A program made the translations under genes and the position numbers. From NCBI GenBank assembly GCA_036172665.1, contig CM069871.1:6448001-6512000 (forward strand): a DNA stretch of 64,000 nt, read 5' to 3'. Positions within the stretch are counted from its first letter, which is position 1. Each line of letters opens with the position of its first letter. Shown here one piece after another: positions 12,561 through 25,296 of this stretch. The notes under the pieces were generated by a model that was not told the DNA's origin, searched no databases, and saw only the letters and a program-made list of their open reading frames with translations. The DNA is from Prosopocoilus inquinatus. Its lineage: Eukaryota; Arthropoda; Insecta; Coleoptera; Lucanidae.

Positions 12561-13344
12561 AGCAAAAACTAAGAAACAGAAAAAAAGGGAACGAAATAAG
12601 CAAACTGCGATTGGAAATTTTCGAACGAAGACAAGAAATTTGGAAATGTTTATTTCAAATAAAAGGAGGAGAGGAAACAGGAGAAAATGAGAAGGAAAAG
12701 GTGCAACATTGAAAAATAAAGACAAAAGAAAATCACAAAGGCATAAAATAAATCTATTTTGATAATATTTATTTAAAATTTGGAAAAATTAGAAGAAGAA
12801 AAAGACAGAAATAAAAGAAAATCGATCGATAAAGAAGCAAAAGGAAACATTTTGACGATGAGAAGAAGTTCAGGAATAAAGACTACATTTATTTCAGATT
12901 TTTTTTTTGTTTTGAAAAAAGTACAGTACAGAATATTGCTCTTTTTTGGGGTCGAATTTTCAGCAGCCGAAAACCCTGTATATGCATTTATTAATTTCTG
13001 TATTTTCTTATTATTTTATTAGTTTTGATCTACTACATTGATTTCTTCCAAATTGTCTAATGTAAGTTGGGGATTTTCTTTTATTTCATTTTTTAACTTC
13101 TTTTATTTTTCTGACTTAACTAGATAGATAGATACCATTTTTTTTCTTTGCATTATCTAGACACCTGTTCCAAACATTGTTTATTTTTCATTTTTTTTTC
13201 TTTTTTGAAAATAATTGTTTTTGAAACTTTAATCCCCTTTCGAAAATTTCCCTTTTTAAAAAAAATAAATCCATACACTTTTGTAAGATGTAATTAAAGT
13301 CATTTTGCAACTTTAACCGATTTTTTTAAAGAAAACAGTTTTTT
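12561..13344. other. A-rich to T-rich low-complexity transition
   Basis: The A/G-rich strand bias of the preceding array fades by about 12860 and is replaced by T-rich sequence to 13260. It includes a short (AGAT)n run near 13121-13134. No gene is seen. Confidence 0.5.
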
Positions 13345-13690
13345 AAACTTTAGAAGAACACTCAACGTTTCATTACCGCTTGATAGCTTCGTCAAGAGCT
13401 ACCAAAGCACCTTTAATCTAATTTTCTCTAAAAGATAACCTTTAGAAGAACACTCAAACTTTGACTATCGCTTAACAGCTTCATCAAGAGGTATCAAAGT
13501 AATTTAACCTAATTTTCTTTAAAGGAAATAGCTTTTAACCTTTAGAAGAACGCTCAACGTTTCACTGACGTTTGATAGCTTCGTCGAAAGCCATCAAAGC
13601 GATAGTGAAGTTGAGTGTTCGCCCCTATTTTGGCTATGGACGAAGCTATCAACCCAAGCGATAGTAAAACGTTGAGTATTCTCAAGGGCA
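13345..13690. repeat. Direct repeats followed by inverted copies (foldback)
   Basis: TAGAAGAACACTCAACG-like blocks at 13351, 13443 and 13543 form three direct units of 92-100 bases, each followed by GATAGCTTCGTC- or ACAGCTTCATC-type sequence. Inverted versions follow: GTTGAGTGTTCG near 13614, GACGAAGCTATCAA near 13639 and ACGTTGAGTATTC near 13670. The arm about 13548-13598 can pair with about 13630-13681. Confidence 0.75.
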
Positions 13691-15629
13691 GACCTCAATT
13701 AATTTTTTTTTAGTTGTCTCATCCTGAAAATGGAACTTTTAGGCCATTTTGAGTTCAGCTTAATTTTGTGCTACCTTCTCCATGCTTTCAGACGACCTCG
13801 TCCGACGAAATAATCAGTATTTATGGTTGGTTGATTTGGAATGAAAATTCAACAAAGTATTATTAAATAAACAAAATAAAAATCGCCGAATGTAATAAAA
13901 TACAATGTTGCTTGCTTATATTAAACAAGATTGAATTAATTTATCAGGACAATAGTTGGACCAATAAAGTATGACCATAAACGAGCTGGTTCTATCGAAA
14001 GCTCCATCCTCATTAAAACTGAGATGAATAGTCTTTTGTGCATTCTGCATTTTCCTTTGAAGGACCGTAAATGGGTTAATGAAATTTTTTCTTGATAGGA
14101 GTGAATATAATTATGGAAGGTAATAAAATCGAAGAGCCGTACATCAAACTAATCGTGTACATAATAGCACTGCCAATTAGCGTTAATAATAATAATTATC
14201 CAATTCTCTTCGTCATGTTCTTGTTTGTACCAAACCACCAATAAATTATTATTACAAAGTCGTCACCTGAAATGATTGGTTTCGTATATCGCGGTGACTT
14301 TCTTAAGTGACGGTTAAAAGCAGGTGCATTTCAATTGAAATAAAGGAGAGCGCATCGATAATAAATTGCAAGCAAACATTGTAGAGGGAGAGGAAGAAGC
14401 GAGGAGGGCTTTTTTTGCGCATTTTTAAGGGGATTCGCCGATTCGTTAAGCTTTTAGCGATGCTCAGCAAATTGATGAAGATTTATAAATGCAGCCGGCG
14501 AGCGCACTGGCGGCCGTCCTCATAACGACGGAATGATCGGAAGTATGAGGAAACACTCCGCCAAATTGAAAATGGTAATGAGATAGGAGCAATGCTAATA
14601 AATCTTGCACGAATTGATCCAAAAGAGTACCAATATCCAATATCGCTAACAGTTTTCCTGGTGCTAGGGATATGCCATAACGGGTATCAGTACTAAAAAG
14701 CATTAGACGGAAATCGCGCCAGCCTTGGGCTATTCAACCCGAAGAGCAGCAACAACGGGCAACGACAAAAACTGCATTTTTAAGTTAAGCTGAGAAGAAA
14801 AAAATCATTCAGTCATTAAGCCGATTATACAATGTACATAGGAAACAGTTAGGCAATTACATGCACGGATAATAACACACACTCGAGACGAGTGAAAACG
14901 AAATTAAACACGCAGTTACGATTTTTACGCAAACGATTAAGTATACTGGCAGACACGAAACCTCTGTGTTCACTCAACAACAATGGATGTATGGAAACGC
15001 CGTTACAACAACGCGTTGCCATTTTATTTTTGTTTAATCTCCAGGAGCGTGAGTCAGTAAAATTAGCATAAACACAAATTTACCTAACTGTATAACGCAT
15101 GATGGTATGAAATCAGCGATGCTGTCGTCGTAACTGTATGTGTCGCATCAAGACTACGTTATTAATAAACATTACACCTTAACGAAGCAATAAACTCTCC
15201 TTTTACGAACCGCCTTTGTCGTCTTGCGTTGCTTTAAAACAGGGATTAACGGGACAAAGTCAAAATTCCCCAATAATCACGATAATTTTGATTGAATACG
15301 TGGAAACGCTTAGGCGAAACGAATCGGTCGTAAATTTGGCATGTAATTTCTTGCTGCAATTTTCAAGATCATAAACACATCCCACTGCCGCTGAAACATG
15401 TAATAACTGTCAGAGTGATGGAAATCGACCGATTAGCACTCTGGGTATTTCATCAACAGCTCGCCAAGTTCCATAAAAATTAGCATTTACCTAGTTTCTT
15501 TCTGATGCCATGCATGCAAAACCAGAGAGAGAACCATCAAGACTAAGTGGATTATTCATTTATATGCAACGCGTACTTTGTAAGAACCCAACAAAAATTT
15601 TATAGCTACGAATATTGCATCCACATTTC
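13691..15629. other. Single-copy block, no gene recognised
   Basis: No repeat partner in the window, no long frame, no RNA gene. GC content is slightly above the surrounding arrays. The frames near 14464-14703 (minus) and 15547-15759 (plus) show no domain I recognise. Confidence 0.4.
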
Positions 15630-15639
15630 TTATTTAGCC

Positions 15640-15860
15640 ATCACATGTATAGCAATTAAATTGGTTCTTACGACCACAAAGTTAATACCATCAGACGTAA
15701 GAGAAATTGTCATTAATAAGTATGAAAAAAAAAACATGGGGCCCAAAAGTGAATCCTGAGGGACACCAGCGCTTGTAACTTTGACTTCAGAAAAGATTTC
15801 AGAAACTAACCGACCCACTTGTTCCATTTTATCCCACAAGAGAAAAAAAAAGATCATTTG
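15640..15860 (-). pseudogene. Reverse-transcriptase fragment of a non-LTR retrotransposon
   Basis: On the minus strand an open stretch reads VKVTSAGVPQDSLLGPMFF. The part encoded at 15739-15767 is GVPQDSLLGP, the palm motif of non-LTR reverse transcriptases, preceded by the usual strand (EVKVTS) and followed by a degenerate MTISLTSDGINFVV segment. Only about 70 codons remain and the FADD catalytic block is not found. It sits at the left edge of the 15.76-17.83 kb array, and the next unit (about 16150-16200) keeps the flanking sequence but has lost part of the motif. Confidence 0.7.
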
Positions 15861-17830
15861 GAAGCTCTATCCTAAATCGATTAGATCCTAATCTTAAGAA
15901 AATCGTCTTCCTCGCAGATTCTTTTTAAATAGTCGAAATGAGCAAAAGTCAGAACTTGATGGTCCTAACGAAGCGCCCGTGGTTCCGAAAAATTCGTTGA
16001 GCATTATTCTCTTCCAGAATTCTGCACAAGTGGGGAATACCGGATGCTGCATTTGTCGTGCAAAAAATATCCTTAATTGAGAGCAGAAATCAGGGGTTAT
16101 ATAACTTCAACTGACTGAAAAATTCAAGTGGTTTAAGCGGAAACTACGTAAATTGGACTCGAAATTGAATCCTGATTGTAATTTTGGTTTCAGAAAAAAT
16201 TTCAAAAGCTAGCCCACCTCTTCTACATCCCCTAAGAAAATCTTTTGGAAGCTTTATTTAAATTGTCTGTAGCTTCTTTCAGAGCTTCATCTGGAGAAAA
16301 TCGTTTTCCTTGCAAGTTCCTTTTAAATTATCGAAACGGGTAATAGCCAGAGCTGGTCGGTTCACTTAAATTAAGCGCCAGTAGCTTCAACTGACTCAAA
16401 TATTGTGCTGGTCGAAACTTCGAATTAGCGAATTAGGCTTCAAGGCAATCAGCGATGGTCCCAAATTTTGGGAAAAATCGTTACTCTTTCGTTGAAACGC
16501 ATTTTTGACTTTGACTCTGATTTGTAACAAGCAAAATTGTTGCCTTTGGGCCGACGACAATCCTCAAAAATCCACGCATAGCGTCCCCCTTCTCAAAAAA
16601 TTACTTTCTGGTGCAGTTTTTGGGGCTAAAGAGGCGAATGGACCGTACTTTTTCGAAAATGAAGGATTTTTGCTCTGAACCGAGGGGTGTTGGTTGAATC
16701 GGACATTATCTATTTTCAAGTGGATGATGCAACCTACCTGGATGGTCTAATTCACCGAAGCACCAGTGGCGTCAAAATATTCATTAACTTCCTCTGACTC
16801 AAAAATGAAAGCCAGAAAAACATGATTTGGGTCAATACCTTGCAAAACCTTCCCAAATTGTTGGAGGAAAATAATTTTTTCTATTGAAATGCATTTCTGG
16901 CTTACTTAATTTGTAAACAAATAAGGCTGTAGGGTTTGGATCAACGATTTTCCTCAAGAAATCTACGAATTGCTTCTTCTTTCCCAAAAAAATATTGTCT
17001 GGTGCAGTTTTTGAGACTAAAGATGCGACTGGACCGTACTTTTTTGAAAACGAACTATTTTTGCCAACGATTGGAAGGTGTTGCCCTGAATAATGTTTAT
17101 TTTCAACTGAATGGTGCAACATACCTGAACGATCCAATTCAACGAAGCGACAATGGCCCCAAAAAATTCCTTAACTTCAACAGACTCAAAAAATAAAGCC
17201 AGCTGGACATGGTTCAAGTCGAAACTTCGCAAAAACTAAACAAACAAAACCATAGGATTTGGACCAACGATAACCCCTACGAAATCCACGATCTGCTTCT
17301 GCTTTTCAAAAAAAAAAAAAAAATTGTCTGATGCAGTTTTTGGGACTACAGATGCGATTGGAGCATATTTTGTTAAAAGCGAACGACTTTTGACTTCAGC
17401 TGGAGGGTGTTGACTTGGACAGTGCCTATTTTCAACTGGATGGTACAATCTGCCTGTGTGGTTCAATTCACCGAAGCGCCGAAAAGTTCGTCAATTTGAA
17501 GTGACTCAAAAATCAAAGCCAACTGACCATGATTCGCTCAAAAGCTTCGCCAATTGAGCCTTAGAGCAATCAGACAACGATCTAAACTTTGGAGAAAAAT
17601 CATTTTTTCCGCTGAAACTGAATTTTTGGCTTACTGGATTTATAAAAAAACAAAACTGAAGAGTTTGGGTCTCGACAGACCTCGAAAAATCCACGGATTC
17701 TTCTCCTTTCTCAAATTATTACTGTTTGGTGCAGCTTTTGGGGCTAAAGACCTGGTGGGACCGTAGTTTTTAGAAATTTGATGATGATTTTTGACCTGGA
17801 ACCGGAAGGTGTTGACTTGGGACGTTATTT
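15757..17830. repeat. Complex tandem array, units of about 280-413 bp
   Basis: CTGACTCAAA-type landmarks at 16111, 16391, 16794, 17181 and 17501, and GTGCAGTTTTTG-type landmarks at 16611, 17002, 17331 and 17729, define at least five diverged units. Spacing varies from 280 to 413 because of internal deletions. The first two units also share the TTCAGAAAA...GGAAGCT blocks 413 bases apart. On the minus strand long parts of each unit are open and similar in translation (for example VASLVSKTAPDN and IASVVPKTASDN). This suggests a coding ancestor, possibly the same retroelement as the fragment at its left end, but the protein is not recognised. Confidence 0.8.
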
Positions 17831-20800
17831 TAACGAAATTTGCAACCTAGCAACGGCAGTACCTCCTCAGCAACGTGGTAACAGGCTATAATCTCGCCAA
17901 CGTTCGGTTGTAAGCAGGATGCAACGTCATGTACGTGCTCGGTAACAGGAACATACCATTTTGTAACTTGCAAATCCGATTAGAAGGACCCCCTTAGACA
18001 GTAGGATGGTGCAACCTGCCACACAGGTCGCCAAAGATTCGTTTTATGGCAAAGACATTTTTCTGATCACCTTATTTCGAGAAACGGCAATATTGGTTAG
18101 CTATCGAGAACTCCATTAGATATTTTCCCTCAAATTATTCGTGGAATTGTACGACTTATGAGAAAAATGAGGGAGAATTGGATTTTCGCAACAGACACCA
18201 TGGAGTCCAGGATGCGATTGATCTTTATCCTGTTGGTAAACCCTATTTATAAGTAGCTGTGGATAAAATCGTAAGAACGAAAGCACAAGTTATAATCGAC
18301 CTATTTGGAACGACACACATAATTTATGTGACTATTTTTTTTGCGAAACTCGTATAATTCCAGGCGAACGCATGGGAATTATAGGTCGCACGGTGTGCAT
18401 GAACTTGAACTGTAATTACCCAGATAAAATCGGAATTTTTTAGCAAAAGCGCATACGTGTAATTAAGAAAAAAACGGACGCATTTAAGTACCATATTTAT
18501 TTATCGATTCAAGTTTTATTTGCGTCTGAATGAGTCGGTGTAGTAGATAGAACACGCGGCCGGCCGGGATTGATCATATCGTATATAACTTTTCCTTATA
18601 CACCGGAGCAAAAAAAAAGAACACATTACGAACTAGTTTTCAGTCCGCGGACGATCATAAAAGTTACACAGACTGTTGAATCGGATACTTTACTTAAGTT
18701 AACTTCCCGATTCCTTTTCGAGCTCTATTCAAAAACATCTCGGACAGCAAAGCGCCATAAAGCATCGTTCGGTTACGGGAAAACTGCCGATAATGAACCT
18801 ATTATAGTGGCTACTGGATGCCGCAAATCACGCCAACATAGGGTTATGATACGTGTTCTGAAATTAAATTAAATAAGTTCGCTCGTATGTGAAGAACCTC
18901 GACGTAAGTTAACCGTAAATTAATTAGTTCCATCTGAAAGTTACGTTCGAATGTTTGAGCTTTTTACTTTTCGTATCTAATGGGTACGTATCTCTTTTCG
19001 CGAACGGTACATAGATCCGCAGATTTATTGGTCGGCTCGGTAATGACCGCTAATTGATTCAAATGAGATAATCAAATGAATTAATACTGACGCACCAATT
19101 TATTCGCGGACGAGCTTGTTTAGTACCTCGGGTAACGTAAGATCTCGGCCGCGGTATAAATACGACCGCTTCGCGTCATACATTACAGAATATGAAACAT
19201 GCTTCGTAGATTATTTCTTTACATTACTTATTCCCTGTACTCGTCGATATACGAGGCCGTACATTAACTATTACATATAAAGTTTGCTGTTGGCGTAAGG
19301 TATTTATTTTGCGTGTTTTATATTATGCACAGGAAATTAACAGCGTTTCATTTAAAAAGCTTAGTAACAATAAGGCAGAAAATTGTATAACAGTGCGATG
19401 CAATGTATTTATTGTAAGTGTTAATGATCTAGAACGATCAGATTTAATAAATACAAATAAATACAAGGAAAATTTTCGTTGTACAATTTACATATTTATT
19501 TTAACAGTGTATTATTGTTTCGTTATTAGGGGGGGGGGGCATAACGTACGAGTTGAATTTAATATTTGAACTGACAATAGATGAGGGGGTTCAATAACGT
19601 CTTATACAAAAGTGTTTTAGATCCGAATTTTCTATATTTTTTCGAAAACTAAAATACGCCACATTTTGCAGCGTCATTTCGGCATGTACTAACGCAGTAT
19701 ATTTGCGCAACTATTACATTCACCCTATATTCGAATTCGCTTGGTAGAAATTTAATTTATTCAAACAAATACTCAAAGATACTGTTGATACAGTGTGTCT
19801 AGGAACGGTACAAGGAAGTGATATGGAAACTTTGACGCAAGTATATCTAATGTAACAAATAAAGATAGATTTTCATTTCCACCCATTTTTTAGTGTAGGA
19901 AAGTGCTTGATACTGCATGGCAAAGAATGTTTTATATTTGATACCTAACAACACAATGATATTTAATTAGTCACATCCAAAGAAACCGAGTTGTTAAATT
20001 TTTGAGCTAAATACGCTTGTAAATGTGTTTGAACGGTTAAAAATGTTTGATATAAAAGGGTATCAACCGCCCACGTAAATAAATAATGAAACCTGTACAT
20101 AGAATTGCAGGAAAAACCACCGACGATAAACGTTAGTCGTGACTTATTACTTATTTGAGAACTTCCTGGACAACCATAATCCTGCGAACAAGTGCAGTAT
20201 AATACCCACGTGTAATAATCGGTAAACATAAAAACACTGTGTTCTCGCGAGCAAACAGTCGCCTTAACCATAATCCTATGTTAATACGGTAAATAATGCA
20301 TTATAAATTAAAATCGGTGGCGTGTATTCCGATATAATTGGTGCAGACCGGCCATACCGCTCTCGTATATCTTACCGTACACGATTAGCGTATTCCGAGC
20401 TGAGGTAACAAGGCCGTGATAATAACAGGGCAGATAAATATTACAATTACACGAGTGTGCTTGCTTGTTACGTGTTCTAATATGGCTATTGACCTCCTGC
20501 GGCGAACAGATACGTATATATGTCCAATGGCATCCTATCCTATCGAAATTGTTTTATCTATCTTCAGTTTCGCCAAACCAAACGTCTTAATGCTTTATTA
20601 ATGAACACATCCGTTATGTAAGGTGGTACTAAAAGGTTAACGACGATGCCTAATTCACATGTGTGATTTACTAGGTATTAATTAAACACATTGGAGTCTG
20701 TTACCCTTTCGCTTCCCCTGATTGCATGATACGTCCTTCCCCAATTCAAAAAATCAAAACTTTTTTTGGGGTAGCGCACAAAACTCCTGAATACGAAAGT

Positions 20801-22480
20801 TTCTTGGTCTAGGCGACAAGACTTCATCATAAGTAAAAGATAAATGAAGAGATGTTTTATCTCAGGATTTGATCGGCGGGAATTTACGATTGGTAAGGCT
20901 CGCAAAGGCAGGCAGGCAACGTTTCAAATGAATAAATACCATTTGTCCGGCAGGATTTTCTGTGCAGCAAGCAACTCTTGTGTAATAATCTCCTCCGTCC
21001 TTATAGCACGAACACTATCTGTATATACAAGATTGTAAACCACGGCATAACGGTGCGGTGTGTCAGTGCCTTTTTTATTCCGCTAGGAATTCTTGAATAA
21101 TTAATACGCGTAGAAGCACGCGATCGTTTGTGCGTAGGTTGTCTCATTTAAATTAGACTTAGGAGACTTAAGATTGTAAAGTTAAGGAAAGCGTGTACCA
21201 CATGTACAGTAGTGCTCACGCGGAATCGGGTGGACAAGACCGTAAAATGTTAATTAGCTACGTTCTAAAAACAACAACAACATCGACCTCCTACGATACC
21301 TCCCCACCGGCATGTTGTATGCAAGTACAAATGAGCTAGCGACTTGATGTACGACCTGCCGTTTCTGTTACCCAATCTCATTGAAGAATGAATACTTTAT
21401 GCCGAACCATACTTGCACCAAATACCGTAGGTGAATACATAACGAGTAACGGCAAAGGCCGTGATGGCTATACTGCCTATTTTCATTCTGCGCTTGTACA
21501 GGAACTACTAACATCAATTTATACTGGACGCTACTTACTCTAGTTAACTGGATTCGAATTATAATTTAAAATTTTCGCATTAATCTTCTCGCCGCAAAGC
21601 GGCAGTTAAGCGGCCGTGGGTTGTAGAAAGCAAACTCACCTGGAAAAGAACCAAACGGTAATTACACATCGTCAACTTAACTTATCTAGATATACCACAA
21701 GCACGGTGAACGATATATTAGGTAACGCCACAAGAGCACACGATAGGTGTACGAAAGCGCGAGATCAATTGCGAGAGCGACAGCTAAAACAGGGGTTCAA
21801 AGATAAATGCGCGAGAGCCAACGGTGCTTAATCCTTCAGCATGAGATAACATTATTAAAATATTTCTGGCAGTTGCGTGCACGTTCCGAACGCTCGCGTT
21901 ACTACCTATTGATTCTTTACTGTGACCACTACTATTATAAGTATACCTACATCATAGTATAACGGAACAACAATCATTTCTTATAATTATTTTGTCTTCT
22001 TTTTTGGATGAAACAAATTTTTTGAACTTGCCACAACAGATTTTAAGTAATCGACTTCGCAGAGTTTATAACTTTATAACCACATGACGCGACATTAATT
22101 ACTTTTAAAATCCGGTGCAACTGCAGCAACGAGTAAGTAACGGGCGATTGCTAAAATCAAAAAAGACGACGATAATAACTGGTTACACGAGGAGGAGCGT
22201 TTCGGAATTTAAGTTATAACGGTACTTATATAAAGAGTGGGCAATTTAAATGTGGTAGCGATTTATGCGAGATGCGGGGAAAAAACGAAAAAAAAAAAAC
22301 CTTAATAATCACGTGAATGTGTGTGTGTACAGGGCTTCTCAATTAACGAAGCAAAGTGCGGTAAACTCGTTCGGAACGCCGCGTGGAAAAAAAATACAAA
22401 TTGAAGAATGCAACTACTTTCATTTCTGATACTTTGTAATATTTAATACACACGTTTTGTGCTAGTCATGCGTTCTGTAA
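17831..22480. other. Longest single-copy block, CpG-containing, no gene recognised
   Basis: Repeat-poor sequence with many CG dinucleotides and CGTA/TACG words. A TATAAATA lies at 19155-19162 in a GC-rich setting (CTCGGCCGCGG upstream), with TCATAC 21-26 bases downstream. A run of eleven G (19529-19539) interrupts otherwise AT-rich DNA. Frames at 18570-18872 and 21616-21831 (plus) are hydrophilic and unrecognised. This is a good place to look for conserved non-coding elements. Confidence 0.4.
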
Positions 22481-22941
22481 ATCATATTTTGTTGCAGTAC
22501 AAAAATGTCATGAATTTTGCTTCAATAACAGAGTTTCCGTTTTCTTTTCATTACAACATTCCCTTGATTTTCCCTGACTTTGAGTCAAAAATAATGACAA
22601 ACTCGCAATTGACTGCGACTGTACAACTTCTTAAACTGTGCAGATTTAATGTTAATAATAATAATTGTAATAATCATATTTATTAAGCATATCAGTACAA
22701 CGAAATGAAAAATACGGAAGCAATAAGTTTGTGCTATGCTGCAAAATTTTAGAATAGAAATAACAGGGGTACAAGAATTGATAATTTATTTTTTTTTAAG
22801 TCCCGCGTATAATAATGTAATAAAAAATTATTGAAATGCGTTTAAGAATTATAAACAAAAAATTCAATAATGTGCCTGTTTGTTTAAAATACAATAAAAA
22901 AAATAAATAAAATTTCTACAAAAAAAAAGGAAGCCTTGGTG

Positions 22942-22981
22942 TAGGCAACCCGACGAGCACAGACGTTTATGCGGTTGCCTA
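22942..22981. other. Stem-loop of the TAGGCAACC/GGTTGCCTA family, copy 1
   Basis: A nine-base perfect inverted repeat, TAGGCAACC at 22942-22950 and GGTTGCCTA at 22973-22981. It encloses a 22-base loop containing GCACAGACG. Outer bases (GCCTTGG and TAAAGGTGC) pair partly. Confidence 0.6.
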
Positions 22982-23340
22982 TATTAAAGGTGCAAAAAAC
23001 TGGTAGTACGATTCACTGAGGTTATGATTTTTAATATGCGAAACAATTTTCCGTTTTTCTTTAAATTTCAAAAAAATATTTATTTTTTTTTTTACTTTTT
23101 AGTAGGCGTACAGAGGTTCCTAATTTCAAAACGTCACTGAAACCGAATTTATTTTTTCCTGCTTCTAGGCGCAGGCAACATCAAACAAAATCGTGAACTT
23201 TAGAAACCGGTTTCCACTTTCCAGTTTCATTGAAACACACCCCGACTTTTCCAGGTTTTCCTTGACTTTCCACCAAAAAAAAACTTACACTATTGATCGC
23301 GACTATACAACAACAATACAAAATTAGTTATTCTTATATA

Positions 23341-24095
23341 CAGGGTAGGGCAAAAGTATGAAACCGACTTAATATTCCGAAAACTGTTTGACGTATCTAT
23401 TTGAAATTTGGTATGTGATTCAGAGTCAATAGGACCTACATTATCAAATTTGTTTCAATTGTTTATCTGCTCTTACTTCTGAGATCCAGTGCCTACTTGA
23501 TTTTTCTTCAATGACAACCTGCTGATTTTTTCCTCTATTTAATAAATCGTTTAATTCTTTACAGGACCACATAAAAATATTTATCTATTGCATAAGAAAA
23601 TTTCTAGAAAATAATGTTTGAATGAAGAAGTTAGAAAAAATGGTTTACGCTGATATTTAGTACTTGTTTTTATGTTTTTAAGGCAATTTCAATTAAAATT
23701 TTCTTTAGTTCTATCTTAAAAACAGCCCATAATCTTGTGGTTTTACCGTTTTTTTGTTAAAACTAGAATTTTTGTCGAATATCAAACAATAAACCATTTT
23801 TCTTAACTTTTCATCAAACGTCATTTTCTCGAAAATTTTCTTATGCAACAGATAAATATTTTTATGTGGTCATTTAGGGAATTAAACGAGCTATTAAATA
23901 AAGGAAAGAAATCAGCAGTTTGTCATTTAAAAAAAATCAAGTAGGCGTTGAATCTCAGAAACAAGAGCAGATAAACAATTGAAACAAATTGGTAATATAG
24001 GTTTTATTGACTCTAAATCACATACCAAATTTCAAGTAGATACGTCAAACAGTTCTCGAAATATTAAGTCGGTTCCATACTATTGCCCTTCCCTG
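23341..24095. mobile_element. 755-bp foldback element with ~306-bp terminal inverted repeats, TA-flanked
   Basis: Starts CAGGGTAGGGCAAAAGTATG and ends with the inverted counterpart (minus-strand CAGGGAAGGGCAATAGTATG). Arms 23341-23647 and 23790-24095 match over nearly their whole length with scattered substitutions; the spacer is 142 bases. Both sides are flanked by TATA, compatible with a TA or TATA target duplication. No transposase frame is present, so the element is non-autonomous. The CAGGG terminus with TA flanks fits the Tc1/mariner-type or a similar cut-and-paste superfamily; assignment is inference. Confidence 0.85.
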
Positions 24096-24216
24096 TATAT
24101 ACAGTACAACCCCGGATTGAGAGAAAAAAAGTTTTTTAATTTTATAAAAAAATAAAAAAATATCAAAGGCATACATTTTTTGCTATCTGTGATTTGAACT
24201 TCAATCTTAATACATA

Positions 24217-24819
24217 CAGAGTATCCTTAAAATCGAAACAAAAAAAACTAAATCAACATTTTAATAAATTCGTATAACTTACTATAATCTTCAAGGTCAC
24301 GTCGTGCTAGCTCAATGTAACTGCTTAACTGCTAAGCAGTTCTTAAGATATTAAGTTTTCTCGATTTTTTTAATATTTCTCAATAATAATCTAATCTCAA
24401 ATCGTTAAGTCAGGCATCCCTTCGTGAACTACTTTTATCTATCCAATTATCTCCAAATTTGCGATTTAGTTAGAACAATACGAGATTGGTGTGTCGGACA
24501 AGTGTCGGACAAGAATCCTGGTGAAGTTTATTTTTTGTAATTACAGACTTGTTCGTTACTAATAAAAAAATAAAATAATTGGTTTGACATCTATAATAAT
24601 TTTTTTTATCCTCTTTTTGTAAACTCATGTCCCCGAATTGACAAAAACAAATGAGTTTTGTGACCGTCAAGGACTTAACAGTTTCAGACTTCTATTTCCG
24701 GAGGCGTTTAAAATAAATTGTTTTCAAGGAACTCTTAACTAATAATGTGAAAATATTTGAAATCGATTACAAGGAGCGGCGACGTAAAATTGCGACGTCT
24801 CTATTTTAAGAATACCCTG
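24217..24819. mobile_element. 603-bp MITE with short terminal inverted repeats, TA-flanked
   Basis: Left end CAGAGTATCCTTAAAAT (24217) and right end, read on the minus strand, CAGGGTATTCTTAAAAT (from 24819) match at 15 of 17 positions, with weaker similarity for a few more bases. TA dinucleotides abut both ends (24215-24216 and 24820-24821). There is no coding capacity; the small frame at 24470-24670 is unrecognised. Confidence 0.6.
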
Positions 24820-25054
24820 TATTAAGGTTGCTGTTTAATTGGAGATATGTACGATATAAATCAAGCTAAAAAAAATTTTTCTTGGATATAGTTTTAATAA
24901 AAATTAAAAATATGGTTTTCCTTCTTATAAACTCAATCAGAACACATTGTAAATATATTTATTCATCACGTGTATTATGGAGAAAATTGTTGAATTGCCT
25001 TTACAAATGATAAAAAAATTACAAATTAGTTAAAAAAAAAAAATAAAACAAAAG

Positions 25055-25113
25055 GTCTTCATATAGGCAAATCATTAAACACAGACGCTTGTACGGTTGC
25101 CTATATTGAAGAC
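25055..25113. other. Stem-loop of the GGCAACC/GGTTGCC family, copy 2
   Basis: GTCTTCATATAGGCAA (25055-25070) pairs with TTGCCTATATTGAAGAC (25097-25113) apart from one bulged base, with a loop containing ACACAGACGCTTG. The loop matches the ACAGACGTTTATG of copy 1, and the stem is longer here. Confidence 0.65.
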
Positions 25114-25296
25114 GCCCAATAAACGTAATCATTTTTTACAAACTTTTTTTAATATTTAAAACGATTTTCCAATTAATTTAACTAACTTTTGCATAAAAAA
25201 AAAACAAGCAAATGCCTTGACTTTCTTGTGACATTGTGAACCTTTACATTCAATTTCACGATTTTTCAGGTTTTCCCGGCGAGTGGAGACCCTGAA

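Larger units (their letters stand above)
22500..25296. repeat. Composite repeat region with two homologous arms
   Basis: Sequence at about 22540-22640 (CCCTTGATTTTCCCTGACTT, then GACTGCGACTGTACAAC) recurs at about 23245-23315 (CCAGGTTTTCCTTGACTTTC, then GATCGCGACTATACAAC). The stretch about 22800-23290 has a diverged partner at about 24950-25296. Each of these carries a GGCAAcc...ggTTGCC stem-loop. The right end (TTTTCAGGTTTTCCC, then GTGGAGACCCTG at 25296) reads on the minus strand as CAGGGTCTCCACTCGC, resembling a DNA-transposon terminus, but no matching left end was found. Two TA-flanked elements are inserted within. Confidence 0.55.

Noticed and set aside
21616..21831. Hydrophilic 71-codon frame as a small protein gene
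   Set aside because: No ATG context, splice signal or recognisable family; it starts from a non-ATG codon and lies in otherwise non-coding sequence.
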